From positions 45,723,664 through 45,787,663 of the forward strand of contig CM071573.1 of assembly GCA_036426205.1 (NCBI GenBank): a DNA stretch of 64,000 nt, read 5' to 3'. The notes under the pieces were generated by a model. It worked only from the letters and a program-made list of their open reading frames with translations, did no database searches and was not told the origin of the DNA. Every line of letters begins with the position of its first letter. Position 1 is the stretch's first letter. Source of the DNA: Ascaphus truei (Eukaryota; Chordata; Amphibia; Anura; Ascaphidae). Position numbers and translations under genes: made by a program. Shown here one piece after another: positions 20,331-30,898 of this stretch.

Positions 20331-22421
20331 CTACTAAATACAGCGCGCCCTGCTTTCAGGCGTCGAACAGTTTTCGGCGCGGTGGTTGCCGAGTACGTCC
20401 GGAGATTGGTCGGTCGTGCCAGAATAAAACACAAGATTCTGGAGTGGGGGAAAGGTCCTGTTAAAGGTATATCGAGAGGTCAGGGTGGTTTCGCGGCTGC
20501 TTAGTCACAAGTTCTCTTCTTCCCGGTATTCACTGAACCTAGCCTGTCGACCCAACATACGGGTGATCACCTGCTTCCGATCGCATAGTTCCCACAGTAG
20601 TGGGAGTCTGCAGTAAGTTCTGGTTTCCCAGACAAAATCCCTTATTCACATAATATCCTACTTCATTGAGAACCAGTACAGTTATGATTAACCCCCCGTG
20701 TACTGTCTGAGTTTCTCCTCACCTCCTGCTTATTAAAACGTTAGGGTATAAGCATACTGTAGTCGTAAGGTCTAGTACCTGGGTCATAATTAGTCCCAGG
20801 AATGTTTGTCTGACCGCCAACGGTTTTCTCCCAAAAGTGACCGGCTTTTTCCATATAGTGGTAGTAAAAAAAGCGCAGCACGTCTTTCTCTTTGCGAAGT
20901 TGTGTTCTTTCTAGTTTTGAGACTCTGAGAGTATATGATTTCCCCTTCTGATTATGAAGATCTTTCACAAAGGAGTATCCTGTTCTGTGGTTCCCCACTG
21001 TTCTTCTTTCCAGCATCCGGCTAGTCTCGATCAGAGTATTCGGTGGTTGCACTCGCCCTATACTGTCTGGTCACATGCGATATTACACATCCTGGGTTTA
21101 AACTCGGAGCTGGTTTTAGCTGTACTGCCTTTGATGCAAACCAGTCCATCAGTACGGTCTAAATATGCCCCAGCAAACACACGGGTTACTCTGGGAAAAA
21201 TTAAAGCTCCGTCTTAAAAGGGTATTTTTGCCTCACATGTCAGCAAATTGTAGAATCTCAGTAAGTGTTTCTATTCACTTATCAATAAATCCGATTTCTC
21301 TATCAAACCAGATACCCTCACTACGTTAGGATCCTGTGATCGAAGATTTTGCACTAGAAAACACACCAATTCAGGTTTTGCAAGCGTTAGTACCAACCTG
21401 TGGTAGGGCCATTGCCAGTTTAGAAAGACTCTGTACTCTAAGGTGACATGTCATTAAGAGTTTTCAAGTTCATACTGCTGCTTGTTGATCTCTGGCTCTG
21501 CCACCTGTCATGAGGTCAGAACTTTCAGATCTGATGTTAGCTTCCCTCGCCACAATACCTGGCGCTGCCTGTTCTCAAGCTACTTTTTGAAGATCCCACG
21601 GACTTTCTGATTCCACTGACAAAATATTCTCCTCAATGAAAGATTCCCAGGATAGAGCAGAGCCTCTACTGTTGTTCGTTCGCTGCTCCCTGCTTAACAC
21701 TGGGTTTTGTCCGCGAATCTTTCGGTTTGCCCCTGTATTCCTCTCAGTTGGAAATACTCTGTACGACCAAGGATTTCGCCTTGCGTTACTCTGCGTGCCT
21801 GTCACACCTTCCCATACCCAAACGCCGGATGAAATGCTTAACCAGCCTATACCTCTACTTAAACTATTACTTGGGAGCCTTCTAGAGGAAAAAATTCTCA
21901 GCAAATTCCTAACAATGCAGTGGTCACCAAGATTTTCTGTTACACAAGTTTTCTGCCTTTCCGGTGTATTCGATAATATCAGGGCGCTGCATTCTACAGG
22001 TCGTTACTTTATTAAGGACTGGGTCTTTCAGTGGGGGGGTTTTCTTACCGTTTTTGCTCTGGCAACCTCGGTCTTCACAGCCCTGGATTTTCCAAGACAT
22101 TTTGCAGGCAAGCCATGTACCAAGATGTTCCTTCTTCACTTCTCATCAATCTAACAGACTGTACTCCCAAGGAAACTGCTCTTACGGACCCCTTTCACCT
22201 AAGAAACTTAGAAACAACTCGATGTCTCCGAGAAACCATGGATGGCCCTGTCTGCCGCAGTTTATCACCTGGTTTGGGGGTACACTAGGAGATCCCACGA
22301 AGTCGCTCGGGGACCACACTCTACCCCCAATCCTAATACGGTTCAGCAACAATTCCCGGTTCCCCCCACCACTTGGTTGGTGTCATTTCGCCCGGAGGTC
22401 TCGCGTGAAGGGGGGGGGTAC
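20331..22421. mobile_element. Unrecognised internal part of a gypsy-related insertion
   Basis: This 2.1-kb segment lies between the minisatellite and the gypsy-family LTR at 22422. It ends in a purine tract (GTGAAGGGGGGGGG, 22405-22418) placed like a polypurine tract, so it is probably the internal region of a 5'-truncated LTR element. I could not find reverse transcriptase or integrase motifs. Open frames of over 100 codons occur on both strands (20741-21052 minus, 21636-22154 plus, 21964-22500 plus) without family features. Confidence 0.5.
20741..21052 (-). CDS. Unassigned ORF of about 103 residues
   Basis: An open minus-strand frame, preceded in frame by a stop and beginning at a GTG in the computed frame, so no convincing start codon. 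The middle is rich in charged residues (KLERTQLRKEKDVLRF) followed by an aromatic stretch (FYYHYMEKAGHFWEKT) and ends near YDYSMLIP. The composition is protein-like rather than low complexity. It lies inside the probable gypsy-related insertion. It may be a gag-like or accessory frame, or chance. Confidence 0.25.
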   Translation of the reverse strand: MQPPNTLIETSRMLERRTVGNHRTGYSFVKDLHNQKGKSYTLRVSKLERTQLRKEKDVLRFFYYHYMEKAGHFWEKTVGGQTNIPGTNYDPGTRPYDYSMLIP

Positions 22422-23503
22422 TGTACAGGAATCCGCTCCGCGGTTTACTGGTTGCTTTACCCTGTGCAGACTTGTGCAGTCCCTGGAGCACCTCTCCTGA
22501 TGTTTGCTGCAGCCTGGATTCACTCACCAAGCAATAAACACTCCCTCGGTATCTATTGCACCTGTGCAGCTGTTTCATTGCAAACTATACTTGCATTCAC
22601 TCATTAGGGGCAGTACCTTCACCCCCCGCCGGGGATTGGCCCGCTGGCCTTTAAGTATGGCTTGCCATAATGCTCTCCTTGCCGAGCATAGTCCTAACTG
22701 GATGTCATCTGTTTTGCCACAGCTCTCGCTTGTTCCCTTTGCTGATACCAGGTCACGCCCTGCGTCCTTCAGCTTCCTTCAAGCCGCTTGTTCTCCATGC
22801 TGATTCCAGGTTACGTCCTGCATCCTTCAGCTCCACTTCAAGCCGCTTGTTTCCTTGTGCTGATACGGAGGTATTCCCTGCGTCCTTCAGCTTCTGTTCC
22901 CCTGTGCTTAAGCAGAGGTTTCGTCCCTGCGTCCTTCAGCCTCCTGGATTCCTGCACTAAAGTAGAGGTTCGTCCCTGCGTTCTGCAGTCTCCTGGATTC
23001 CTGCACTGAAGCGGAGGTTTCCCTGTATCTACAGCTTCCTGGTTCCTGGGGCCTACTCTTTCCCTAATATAGAGAGGCCGTGTCCTGGTTCCTGCGCTGA
23101 AACAGTGGATTCCCTTGCCCGCTCAGGACTTTTGCGTTGTAGCACTGGTGCACCCGTACAGCAAGACGGTGTGCCATTCTGGTCTGCCTACCATCTCCTG
23201 TGACCAGCACCATGGGCCATGGTCGTCGCTCGCGCAAAGGCCAACCCCGCGCTCCTAAGCTGAAGCGGGTCTCTCCTATCTCCTTGTTGCCAAACTCCTG
23301 CATGGACAATGTTTATCCTGACGTCTCCTGTTCTGACCCTGGCTTGTACAACGACGACGCTGTCTTCTCCAATCCTGATCCTGCGACATACGACTACGAA
23401 CTGCGCAACCCGGATCAGCCTGCGCGGTCTCAGGTCGGTGCTTTTACAACCCCACCTCAGCCTCGCGGTCCGGTCCTGGTTTGTGGCGAGCAGAACCTTG
23501 ACA
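22422..23503 (+). mobile_element. Gypsy-family 3' LTR, plus strand
   Basis: It runs from TGTACAGGAATCC, directly after a polypurine-like tract, to CCTTGACA. It is related to the LTR at 330-1192 (minus) along its distal third, around CACCTCAGCCTCGCGGTCC. Within it, about 22740-23035 is a set of imperfect tandem units of about 50-60 bp with CTGCGTCCTTCAGC and CTCCTGGATTCCTGCACT. The minisatellite resumes immediately outside. No matching 5' LTR is present at 20331. Confidence 0.7.
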
Positions 23504-23655
23504 GTCACCAAGCCTTACATGGCTAACAATGTCACCAAGCCTTACATGACTAGCAATGTCATAAAGCCTTACATGGCTAACAATGTCACCAAGCCTTACA
23601 TGACTAGCAATGTCATAAAGCCTTACATGGCTAACAATGCCACCAAGTCTTACAT
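23504..23655 (-). repeat. 27-bp minisatellite, block B right part
   Basis: Five to six units (TTACATGGCTAACAATGTCA and TTACATGACTAGCAATGTCA alternating on the plus strand). The outer end reads, on the minus strand, ATGTAAGACTTGG, the same phase in which block A starts at its outer end near 15131. Confidence 0.9.
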
Positions 23656-24189
23656 TTTAAGGACCATGTTATTGGTAATAAAACAATAAGTATTGCATGC
23701 AACTAATATATATTTTTGAGTCTCTCTAGGCACAGGTCAAAGCTGAAAGTGCACCTACGCGAGACGGGTTAATGGTCAAGCATTTTCTACGCAAGCACGC
23801 TCTTCATCCCACATGAAAAGACCATTTAAATACTACTCATCACCAGCATTGCAGTAAAAATTTGCTTATCATCATGGATACACATCACGGACGTCAAGAT
23901 AGTACCAGCCTCGGCACAAACAACTAATAAAGACAAAGCGCCTGCAAATTAGTGTTTTTATGGGCATAGGACTCCCTGACCACTAATCATCAAGGGAGAA
24001 AGGTCACAGGCAAAAGTCCAGGCCTCAACACACGAACTTTGAACTTTTTATTTTTACAGGTTTTTATTATTTTTCAGTTACAATGTATGCTCCATTATGT
24101 TTGTGTAAGTGGCGTCCCATAAGCATGACAAAATAGTATAAGGTATTATTTGTTTAACTCTGTTTATTTTGTTTGGATTTATAGATTAA

Positions 24190-24735
24190 TAGAATCTCCC
24201 TGCAGAATGATATCCCGGTGGGAGAATGTTTTATCAGTCAAACACACGGTTATGTTAATTGCTCACAGGTAGAGTTAGAAACAAAAGAGAGACACCCAAT
24301 ACACAAGTGCTAAAATGTAGTCTATGGGAAGAACAAGTTTCGGGGAACTTATTCCCAAATGTAGGAGTTGGGTTACTGTATGACAGGTTTACAGGGATAT
24401 CCTCAATCATACAACCACAGACATTTACTCACTTAACCAAGAATAGGTTTAGTTTAAATTAATGGCTCTGCAGAATAGAATAGCTCTAGACTATATTTTA
24501 GCCTCAAAGGGAGAGGCATGTATGCGCCCTAGTTAAAGCGCAATGTTGTGTATTTATCCAGGATTCAGGAACCATTGGGACTTGGTGGTTGGATTGATTT
24601 GCTTTGAGCGAAGCTAGTGAATGTTTTTGTATGAGTGTCTGTCCTACTCATTGCTCTCTATGTGTTAAGTACAGCAAAACTCTGATCCAGAAGTGCGTTG
24701 CAACCCCCACCGACGCTATGCCTCTTTGCGGTGAT
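24190..24735 (+). pseudogene. Endogenous retrovirus env transmembrane-subunit remnant
   Basis: Plus-strand fragments look like the transmembrane subunit of a retroviral envelope. A heptad-like stretch with LQNRIALDYILASKG (about 24466-24510) is in the position of the conserved region before the disulfide-bonded cysteines. It is followed, after stops and frame changes, by a cysteine-rich membrane-proximal or tail segment (24604-24735). The envelope upstream of 24190 is not readable. The frame is interrupted by the retroelement at 24736-25703 and resumes at 25719. It is a dead fossil copy; the retroviral class is not resolved. Confidence 0.55.
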
Positions 24736-25703
24736 ATGGATAGAAAAACCTCTTATGGCGCTGAGGGTAGGTGGCTGGAACAAGAGTCTTGTGCTGAGGT
24801 TTCTATTAGATAAGCTCATAGAGGGAGACAAGAGAAATACAAACAACACAATAGTGTATTATCCTTTAGACAATATAAGACATGTAGATGGAAAATGGAG
24901 CATTTATTAGTTAAAACAATTGTGACTACAATTGAAGTAAAACATGAACTGTAAAATGAACAGTGGATGATCTTCTTTATACAAATGGGGGGCTTCCCAG
25001 CACTTGGGCAGAAAGAAGCCTTAGGTATTGTGGTCATCCAGGGACACCGTAGCTGAGTCAATCCGGTGGTGACGTCAGCGGAGAAGATGCGCGAAATTCA
25101 CGCGGTGTTGTTGATTACACGAGTATTGCTGAAATCTCCCCGCACGCTTCCAGCAGACGTCCGGTACCCCACAGCAGACGGCTACCCCTGGCTAAAGACC
25201 CCGTACCAATGCACATGTCCTACTCCAGACGGTGGAGTATAGGATTTCAGTTTTACCTCTGGTGGAGCAGCAAGGCTTCTTCTGCCCAAGTGCTGGGAAG
25301 CCCCTATTTCTTTATTAACAGAAGATCATCCACTGTTCATTTTACAGTTCATGTTTTACTTCAATTGTAGTCACAATTGTTTTAACTAATAAATGCTCCA
25401 TTTTCCATCTACATGTCTTATATTGTCTAAAGGATAATACACTATTGTGTTGTTTGTATTTCTCTTGTCTCCTCTATGAGCTTACTAAAGAAACCTCATC
25501 GACAAGACCTCTTGTTCCAGCCACCTACCCTCAGCGCCATAAGAGGTTTTTCTATCCATATCTTGCATATCTGGTTGGAAGATCCCAGATTAACCCTCCA
25601 TGGCAGCTCCAGGACTACCTACCCTCTAGGACTGTATCTCAGGTTTTGTTTCTCCTGTTTGTTTACAATTGTTGCACTAGCGCTTGTATACACTTATTTT
25701 ACA
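24736..25703. mobile_element. Inverted-duplicated retroelement (Penelope-like?) inserted in the ERV
   Basis: A perfect 15-bp duplication (CCTCTTTGCGGTGAT) lies at 24721-24735 and 25704-25718. About 24737-25020 and about 25270-25556 are inverted repeats over some 280 bp, for example AAGTGCTGGGAAGCC near 25291 and its complement near 24992. The right copy continues to a tail with ACTAGCGCTTGTATACACTT. The junction region 25060-25265 is GC-richer, with GGTGACGTCAGCGG. The architecture is the same as 3765-4640 and 6015-7731. No clear hammerhead core was found in this copy. Confidence 0.75.
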
Positions 25704-25718
25704 CCTCTTTGCGGTGAT

Positions 25719-25864
25719 GATGTCGCCAGTCCCCCAGAAGAAGGGACTAAAGAAGAAATCAACTGGGCGGATATAATGGCCGGAAAGGAAAAGAATGAAG
25801 TTATGCACAACTTGGACATCTTGGTCCAGCAGGACTATGAAATTGGTAACTGTTCTGTTCTTTA
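25719..25864 (+). pseudogene. Endogenous retrovirus env C-terminal tail
   Basis: Continuation of the env frame after the inserted retroelement. About 48 residues, rich in acidic residues (PEEGTKEEINWAD), ending at a stop at 25862-25864. Membership of env is inferred from its position between the transmembrane remnant and the 3' LTR. Confidence 0.45.
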
Positions 25865-26282
25865 AATAGACAGTCTCTTAAGGATATAGGGGGACTGAGA
25901 AGACTGGATATGAGGAAGGTGGGAGGTCACCAAGGGCCGTGAGTCAACCACAAGGAAAGGATCACAAGTCATCCATTTTGACCATAGCAGCCATTTTGGT
26001 CCATTTTGCCATTCTGAGTACATGTAGTATGAAAGATGCGTGCAAGAAGGATGTTTGTGCAGTCGCTCTTAGCAGAAATTAGCCCCCACCAATACTCACA
26101 ATAGCTGACCCTTAAATTATGTGACGTATTGAGACGTAAGCTATTTTTTCTAATCTGTAGAAATGTTTAATGTTTAAAGTGATATATATATATATGACAC
26201 TATTGGTCACTACAAGGCTCTAGTCATAGAGAAGAGTACCAAGTAAGGGTATTTGTTCTTTAAAGAACAAAAAGGAGGGAAT

Positions 26283-26844
26283 TGTTAGGACCAGTAGGTC
26301 AAGCCAGAATCTGCACTTGAGTTAAGCCATCCATTTTGTCTGTTCATAACCAGTTAAGATTCTGTAGTCAGCCTTTTGCTGAGATATAATTTCTAACGTA
26401 TTCAGCTTCTGCCAAAATACATTTCCATTCTCCCTGCTCAGGATATATGCTAAGATACTTTTTGTATTGTCAGTTTCCTGCTGTTTTAGTCAGTAAACAA
26501 TAAGACTGATTATTTTAGAGAGGCAGAATTGTATAACTTAGTTGCTAGAGACTCAAGGTCTCTTTTGATAACAGAGAATGAATAAGCTATGTATTCAGAC
26601 AGTGCCTGTATTGGGAGAATCATGTCCCAAAATCATGCCACTAATATGTCCTGCCCCTAAATCACGCTATAACCCAAGCCACGCCCAAGCCACACCCAGG
26701 TTACACCTATGTTACGCCTCTAACCAAACCCCTCTGTTTCCCTGTATAAAAATCTTAACCCTATGCTTAATAAACTGAGGCGGAAGGATTGAAACACTGT
26801 CTGTGTGTTGGTTCTTTTGTTTCCTGGATCCGTACGTTCTATCA
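26283..26844 (+). mobile_element. Endogenous retrovirus 3' LTR
   Basis: The LTR begins TGTTAGGACC directly after a polypurine tract (AAAAAGGAGGGAAT, 26269-26282). Near its 3' side it has a TATA box (TGTATAAAAA, 26743-26752) and a polyadenylation signal (AATAAA, 26769-26774), in the right order for U3-R-U5. The right border is uncertain; a CA at about 26844 is one choice. It lies downstream of the env remnant, as expected for a retroviral 3' end. Confidence 0.65.
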
Positions 26845-26849
26845 AAATC

Positions 26850-27554
26850 GGAGATAACATTGTCAGTGCGTGCCAAAGCTTCCCGGGGAGTTTGCTGCAG
26901 GGTGCAGATGTGTGTATCCAGTCACAGAAGCCTAGGCAGGGAAAAGGTTTCCTTCACTCCCCAATTAGCTCAGTCGTTAGCACCGCAAATTGGTGTGTGA
27001 GTAAAAAAAAAGTTTTTTTTTTCTTGTGACCCTTTGACTAAATGTATTAATTGACGTGTTACTGATAGTTACTGTTGCTCACAGATACTAGTATAGGAGA
27101 AATAAACAGCAGATACATACAGTATTTGGTGAGTCAGTTGTGCTCTTGCTACTTATCTTGTCTATATAAATTAATTGTGAAGTGGCAAATATTCAGCCCT
27201 CTTCTTAGCCACGGCAGCTGTACAATGTGCTGAGGCACTCTAATAAATTAACTGCACTGCTACAGAGACTCTTCCCACAATCGCAAATCCCCACTGACAC
27301 CTTCTAGTATATAATATACATGGCCATTGTGTGATGCATGGCGTCTGCTGCTTGGAACCTTCTTTTGGATGTTTAGTAGAAGTAGGTTAGTATTGTTATA
27401 TGTGTTTTGTCTCAAACACGAGTAAGCGTGGGAGGTGTCACAGGGTCAGAGTGCCACGGCCTAACAGAACAGAAGGAGTCATCCATCTTTTGTCCGCCAT
27501 CAGAGGGTTTCTCCCCAAGAAAATAAGCTAGAACCCATAATGTACATTCTATGG
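26850..27554. other. Unique DNA, no supported gene
   Basis: A tRNA box-A-like string occurs at about 26967 (TTAGCTCAGTCGTTAGC), without a matching box B. Otherwise nothing recognised. Confidence 0.45.
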
Positions 27555-27734
27555 CAGGGGTGGGAACTCAAGTCCTCAAGGGCCATCAACAGGTCAGGTT
27601 TTCAGGATATCCCTACTTCAGCACAGGTGGCTCAATCAGTGACTCAGTCAAAGACTGCACCACATGTGCTGAAGCAAGGATATCCTGAAAACCTGATGTT
27701 GGTGGCCCTTGAGGACTGGAGTTCTCCCCTACTG
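27555..27734. mobile_element. Palindromic hAT-like MITE, copy 1
   Basis: Nearly palindromic, with CAGGGGTGGGAACTCAAGTC at one end and its inverted counterpart ending in CCCCTACTG. Internal arms share TTCAGGATATCC. It is clearly the same family as 55432-55602. The 8-bp flanks do not match well, so the target duplication has decayed. Confidence 0.8.
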
Positions 27735-28643
27735 TAGGTCATCCAAAGGGTTGTTATTTCCAGAGAATGTTTGGCATTGGGAATGGGGCATCCCATTTTA
27801 GTTTCTTAGTGACACTGTTGCAAGTCATCCTGTCACCCAAATTAGGTTCTTTGTGTATGAAAAATAAATACTTTATATAATGAATAGTGATGGTGACAGG
27901 AGAGGAAACAGGACAACCACACATTAAGCCCACATACTGCCTCTGGCTACCCCACTGTAAGGGTTAATTGCTGAGGCGCATTTACCAGAAGGCTGACCAG
28001 ACTATAGCCTAGAGTGGCAATTTGTTTGTGGGTTGCGGCAATTTTGGTGTTTATTGAGGGGGGCCTTCTCTGGAGCGGTCCCCCTCTTGCCGCGCCGTGT
28101 CACATGACGCCGCTATGCTGCGGAGAGTTGCATCCGAGCGGTAAGTCCATCACTGGTTAAATGCACTATTCCTGTGTGAAGAGTTGGTACATTGCATATG
28201 TGAAATGCATTACTGTGTGATGTGTTATTGTTAACCACATAATCATTGTGTTGAATACATCATATGTGTCTGGGGAATTCAGAGGAAAGTCAGCCACCTG
28301 CAGAGGAGAAACACACTCTGAAGTCAGAGCAATGTTCTCGCCTGCGTGGCGCTATATGCGGGATAGGACTAGCTCAGTTGGCGCTCCCCTGATTGGCCAG
28401 TTAATCTTTTCCACCACTCCTTCCCTGCCCATTGGGTGGTGTGTGTAGTTGTAACACTGCACCGTCTATGATTAGTCTATCTCAGCAGCGCCCTCCGGAT
28501 TGGACGCCTGATTAAAGGGATAATGCTGCACCCTCTATGGATCTAGATGGGAACCGTACAAGGGCAAGCCCAGAGAGACTTCCAGAGAGCTGGAAAAGAG
28601 TTTAGGGAAAGCCTTGTGCCCCGTAGAACTATTTGTGTACTGT
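27735..28643. other. Unassigned, possibly LTR-derived DNA
   Basis: The stretch 28040-28620 is richer in GC, with GCGCTCCCCTGATTGGCC and CAT-box-like motifs, and could be an old LTR, but no ends or partner copy were found. A tRNA box-A-like TAGCTCAGTTGG at 28370 lacks a box B. Confidence 0.3.
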
Positions 28644-29308
28644 CTTTTTTTTATAGTTATTTTTATTAGGAACATACATACATACATCAGTTACAACATA
28701 AGTGCATTCTTTTGTACATCACATTACACGTTTAACATACATTATTGTAAATTAACCACATTATTCAAACTAGTTGCCTTTCTGTAAACATCGTTCATAT
28801 TGCCCATATCACCTTGCCCATTTCTTGTGTATATGCATAACCTTTTCAACATTGTCAACTTCTGTGTGGTTTTCACATTTTCTTTTTTTAACATTAACTA
28901 ATTTGTAATAACATTTGAGTTTAAATCTAAACTTCAAACTTCCCCTCCCCCCACTCCTCCTAACTACAATTTCTGTCTCTCTATTTAGTTAATATATCTG
29001 TTATTTAAAGTTAAGTACATATGTCTAGTATTATATCTCCTTGGGGTTTTCTGTTCTTGTTCTGTATGAGTAGCTGTCTGGTTAGACACCATGTCATGCC
29101 AGTAAACACTTTTCGATGTCTGACTTGACATTATCCGACAAAGAATTAATGAGACATCCCCATTTCTGACAGACTTTATTTTGGTCTTGAGCTCTTTTGG
29201 AAGCTCGTCTCTATTTTGTCCATTGTTATCAGTTTAAATAGGTAGGATTTAACTATCTCTAATATTGGGGGTAATGGGAATATCCACTGCAGCATGATTG
29301 GTTTTCCT

Positions 29309-30038
29309 TTACCTTTTCATATCACATTTACCCCTGAGGAAGAAAGTCTTACTTTCGAAACGCGTAGGGTGTTTCTGAGAGGTCTGAGAGGTCTCCCATA
29401 CTCAGTGGTGAACACTGTCCCCCTTGGAATCGATAGCTGCTACCTGCGGGCTGCTGTTCCTTTGGCGCAAATCCATCCGCATTTGAATCTGCTCCGGTTG
29501 GCGCGCTTTCAACGGCAAGGCAGGAGGTGTCCACAGCGGTCAGCTTCCACGCCAGCATCACGTATCCACGGCATTATCCACGCAGGAGACTCCACGTGTG
29601 AGCCCAGGAGTTTGTTACAGCAGCGGCCATCCACAAGAGGGGATACTCCTTAACAATATCCATTGCCTGATACCTTCTTACATTTGGTAAGCAGGAACCC
29701 CCACTTGAGTTGGAGTATCCTACCAGATCCTTATATATGTTTTTATGTATTTTTATGTATTTTTAATGATATACCTTATTAAATGTGTTTGTAATTTGTC
29801 ACCTGTTGTTCTCAGCGTCTGTCTCATGTTGCATGTTTATATGTGTGTTTAACAGTATTACACTATGTTTTGATTTTCTTTCCTTACATGTGTACCCACC
29901 ACGTGTGGAGCACCTATACCAAAGGGAGAATATCCACGACACTGGTTGTATAAATTTATTTATTATTTATTATTTATTATTTTTTATCATACATATGGTA
30001 TATTACTAGTGCAGAGCGCCATAGATATAATTTGTTGC
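29309..30038 (+). mobile_element. Single-copy retroelement with hammerhead-like motif, inserted in L1
   Basis: Flanks CATGATTGGTTTTCCT (29293-29308) and CATGATTGGTTTCCT (30039-30053) form a 15-16 bp target duplication. The hammerhead-like motif lies only about 20 bp from the 5' border. The 3' end has TTTATTATTTATTATT-type sequence and GCAGAGCGCC. Unlike the three inverted-duplicated copies, this is one plus-strand copy. No coding frame with known motifs is present. The family is interpreted as Penelope-like. Confidence 0.7.
29330..29371 (+). ncRNA. Hammerhead-ribozyme-like motif, best copy
   Basis: The order is TACCC, CTGAGGA (29334-29340), one extra A, a perfect 6-bp hairpin GAAAGT-CTT-ACTTTC (29342-29356), GAAA (29357-29360), CGCG, T, A, then GGGTG. 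CTGAGGA fits CUGANGA, GAAA fits the second box, TACCC/GGGTG can form stem I (four pairs plus G-U), and GTA fits the NUH cleavage triplet. ACGCGT may form a minimal or dimeric stem III. The extra A beside stem II is off-consensus. Not tested for activity. Confidence 0.58.
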
Positions 30039-30250
30039 CATGATTGGTTTCCTAGCAACATCATTTCAGAGGCTTTAACTACTGTGGTTGTGTTACCTTC
30101 CTCATCTAACCGTGGTTCTGTTGGCCAATAATAATACCATAGGATTCTTGTGTTTTGTAATTTTAAGTACTTTTGTTATATAATCTATAATTTTGTCCCA
30201 GAAGTGTTCAATGTGAATACATGCTGATAGGCAATATTTTAGATACACCT

Positions 30251-30529
30251 TTAGCATTTGAGACAGTGGGTGATGGTACCAATTAATGGATGTGGATTTT
30301 TAATAAAGGCTATATATGCCCTGTGTGTTCTTTTCAATTGAACTTTTCTCCAAATTTTGGATGGTGTTAATTTATACACATTTGTTAGTCCCAAAAGAAT
30401 ATTATCCATATCCCTTAATTCTGGAAAATCTTTCTGCCATGATATTGATGTGTTGTGTAGTTCTTCCGTGGTGTAGTTATCTTCCCTCACTAGGTTGTAC
30501 AAGTCAGAAATAGTACTGTTGCAGCACAT
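30251..30529 (-). pseudogene. L1 ORF2 C-terminal fragment
   Basis: An open frame of about 92 residues matching the L1 ORF2 C-terminal region after reverse transcriptase: a tryptophan block (ISWQKDFPEL), then VQLKRTHRAYIAF, and the first cysteines of the terminal zinc knuckle (HCLKC). Downstream the match continues in another frame (block with HIEHFWDKII), so a frameshift lies near 30250. The upstream end is cut by the GC-rich insert. Confidence 0.7.
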
Positions 30530-30531
30530 CC

Positions 30532-30898
30532 TATTCTAACTTTTGCCCGTCTTGTCCCGCGGGTCTTTTCGGGCTGGCGCCGAACGTGGCCGTGCGCCAG
30601 CCCATCCTAGCCGCATCTTCCCCTCCCCCTTCCCTTCCCCTCGCGACCCCATGGCTGTTCCGGCCCGCTCTACGCTCCCAAAAATAAAATACCCCCTTAC
30701 CTGCAGCCTCCTTCGGGGATGCCTTGCGTCTTCGGGATGCCTGGCGTCTTCGGGATGCCTGGCGTCTTCGGGGATGCCTGGCGTCCTCGGGATGCCTGGC
30801 GCACGTGACCGGCGCCCGGCTGACGCGCGGCACGCCGGAAAAAAAAAAAAGTAAGCCGCGTCTGCCCGCACATTGCGGAGGCGGCCGAGTTAGAATAA
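30532..30898. mobile_element. GC-rich insert in L1 with short terminal inverted repeats and 18-bp minisatellite
   Basis: This 367-bp CpG-rich segment has perfect 10-bp inverted ends, TATTCTAACT and AGTTAGAATA, and sits between L1 ORF2 parts. Inside are five tandem 18-bp units (30711-30799, CGTCTTCGGGATGCCTGG) and an A run at 30839-30850. The class is unknown. The long frames across it translate the repeat (arginine- and alanine-rich) and are not genes. Confidence 0.6.

Noticed and set aside
26963..27000. tRNA-like box A
   Set aside because: No box B within the required distance and no cloverleaf could be drawn.
28368..28440. TAGCTCAGTTGG box-A-like string
   Set aside because: No box B or acceptor stem follows.
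30531..30871. Arginine- and alanine-rich ORFs
   Set aside because: They translate the GC-rich insert and its 18-bp minisatellite inside an L1.
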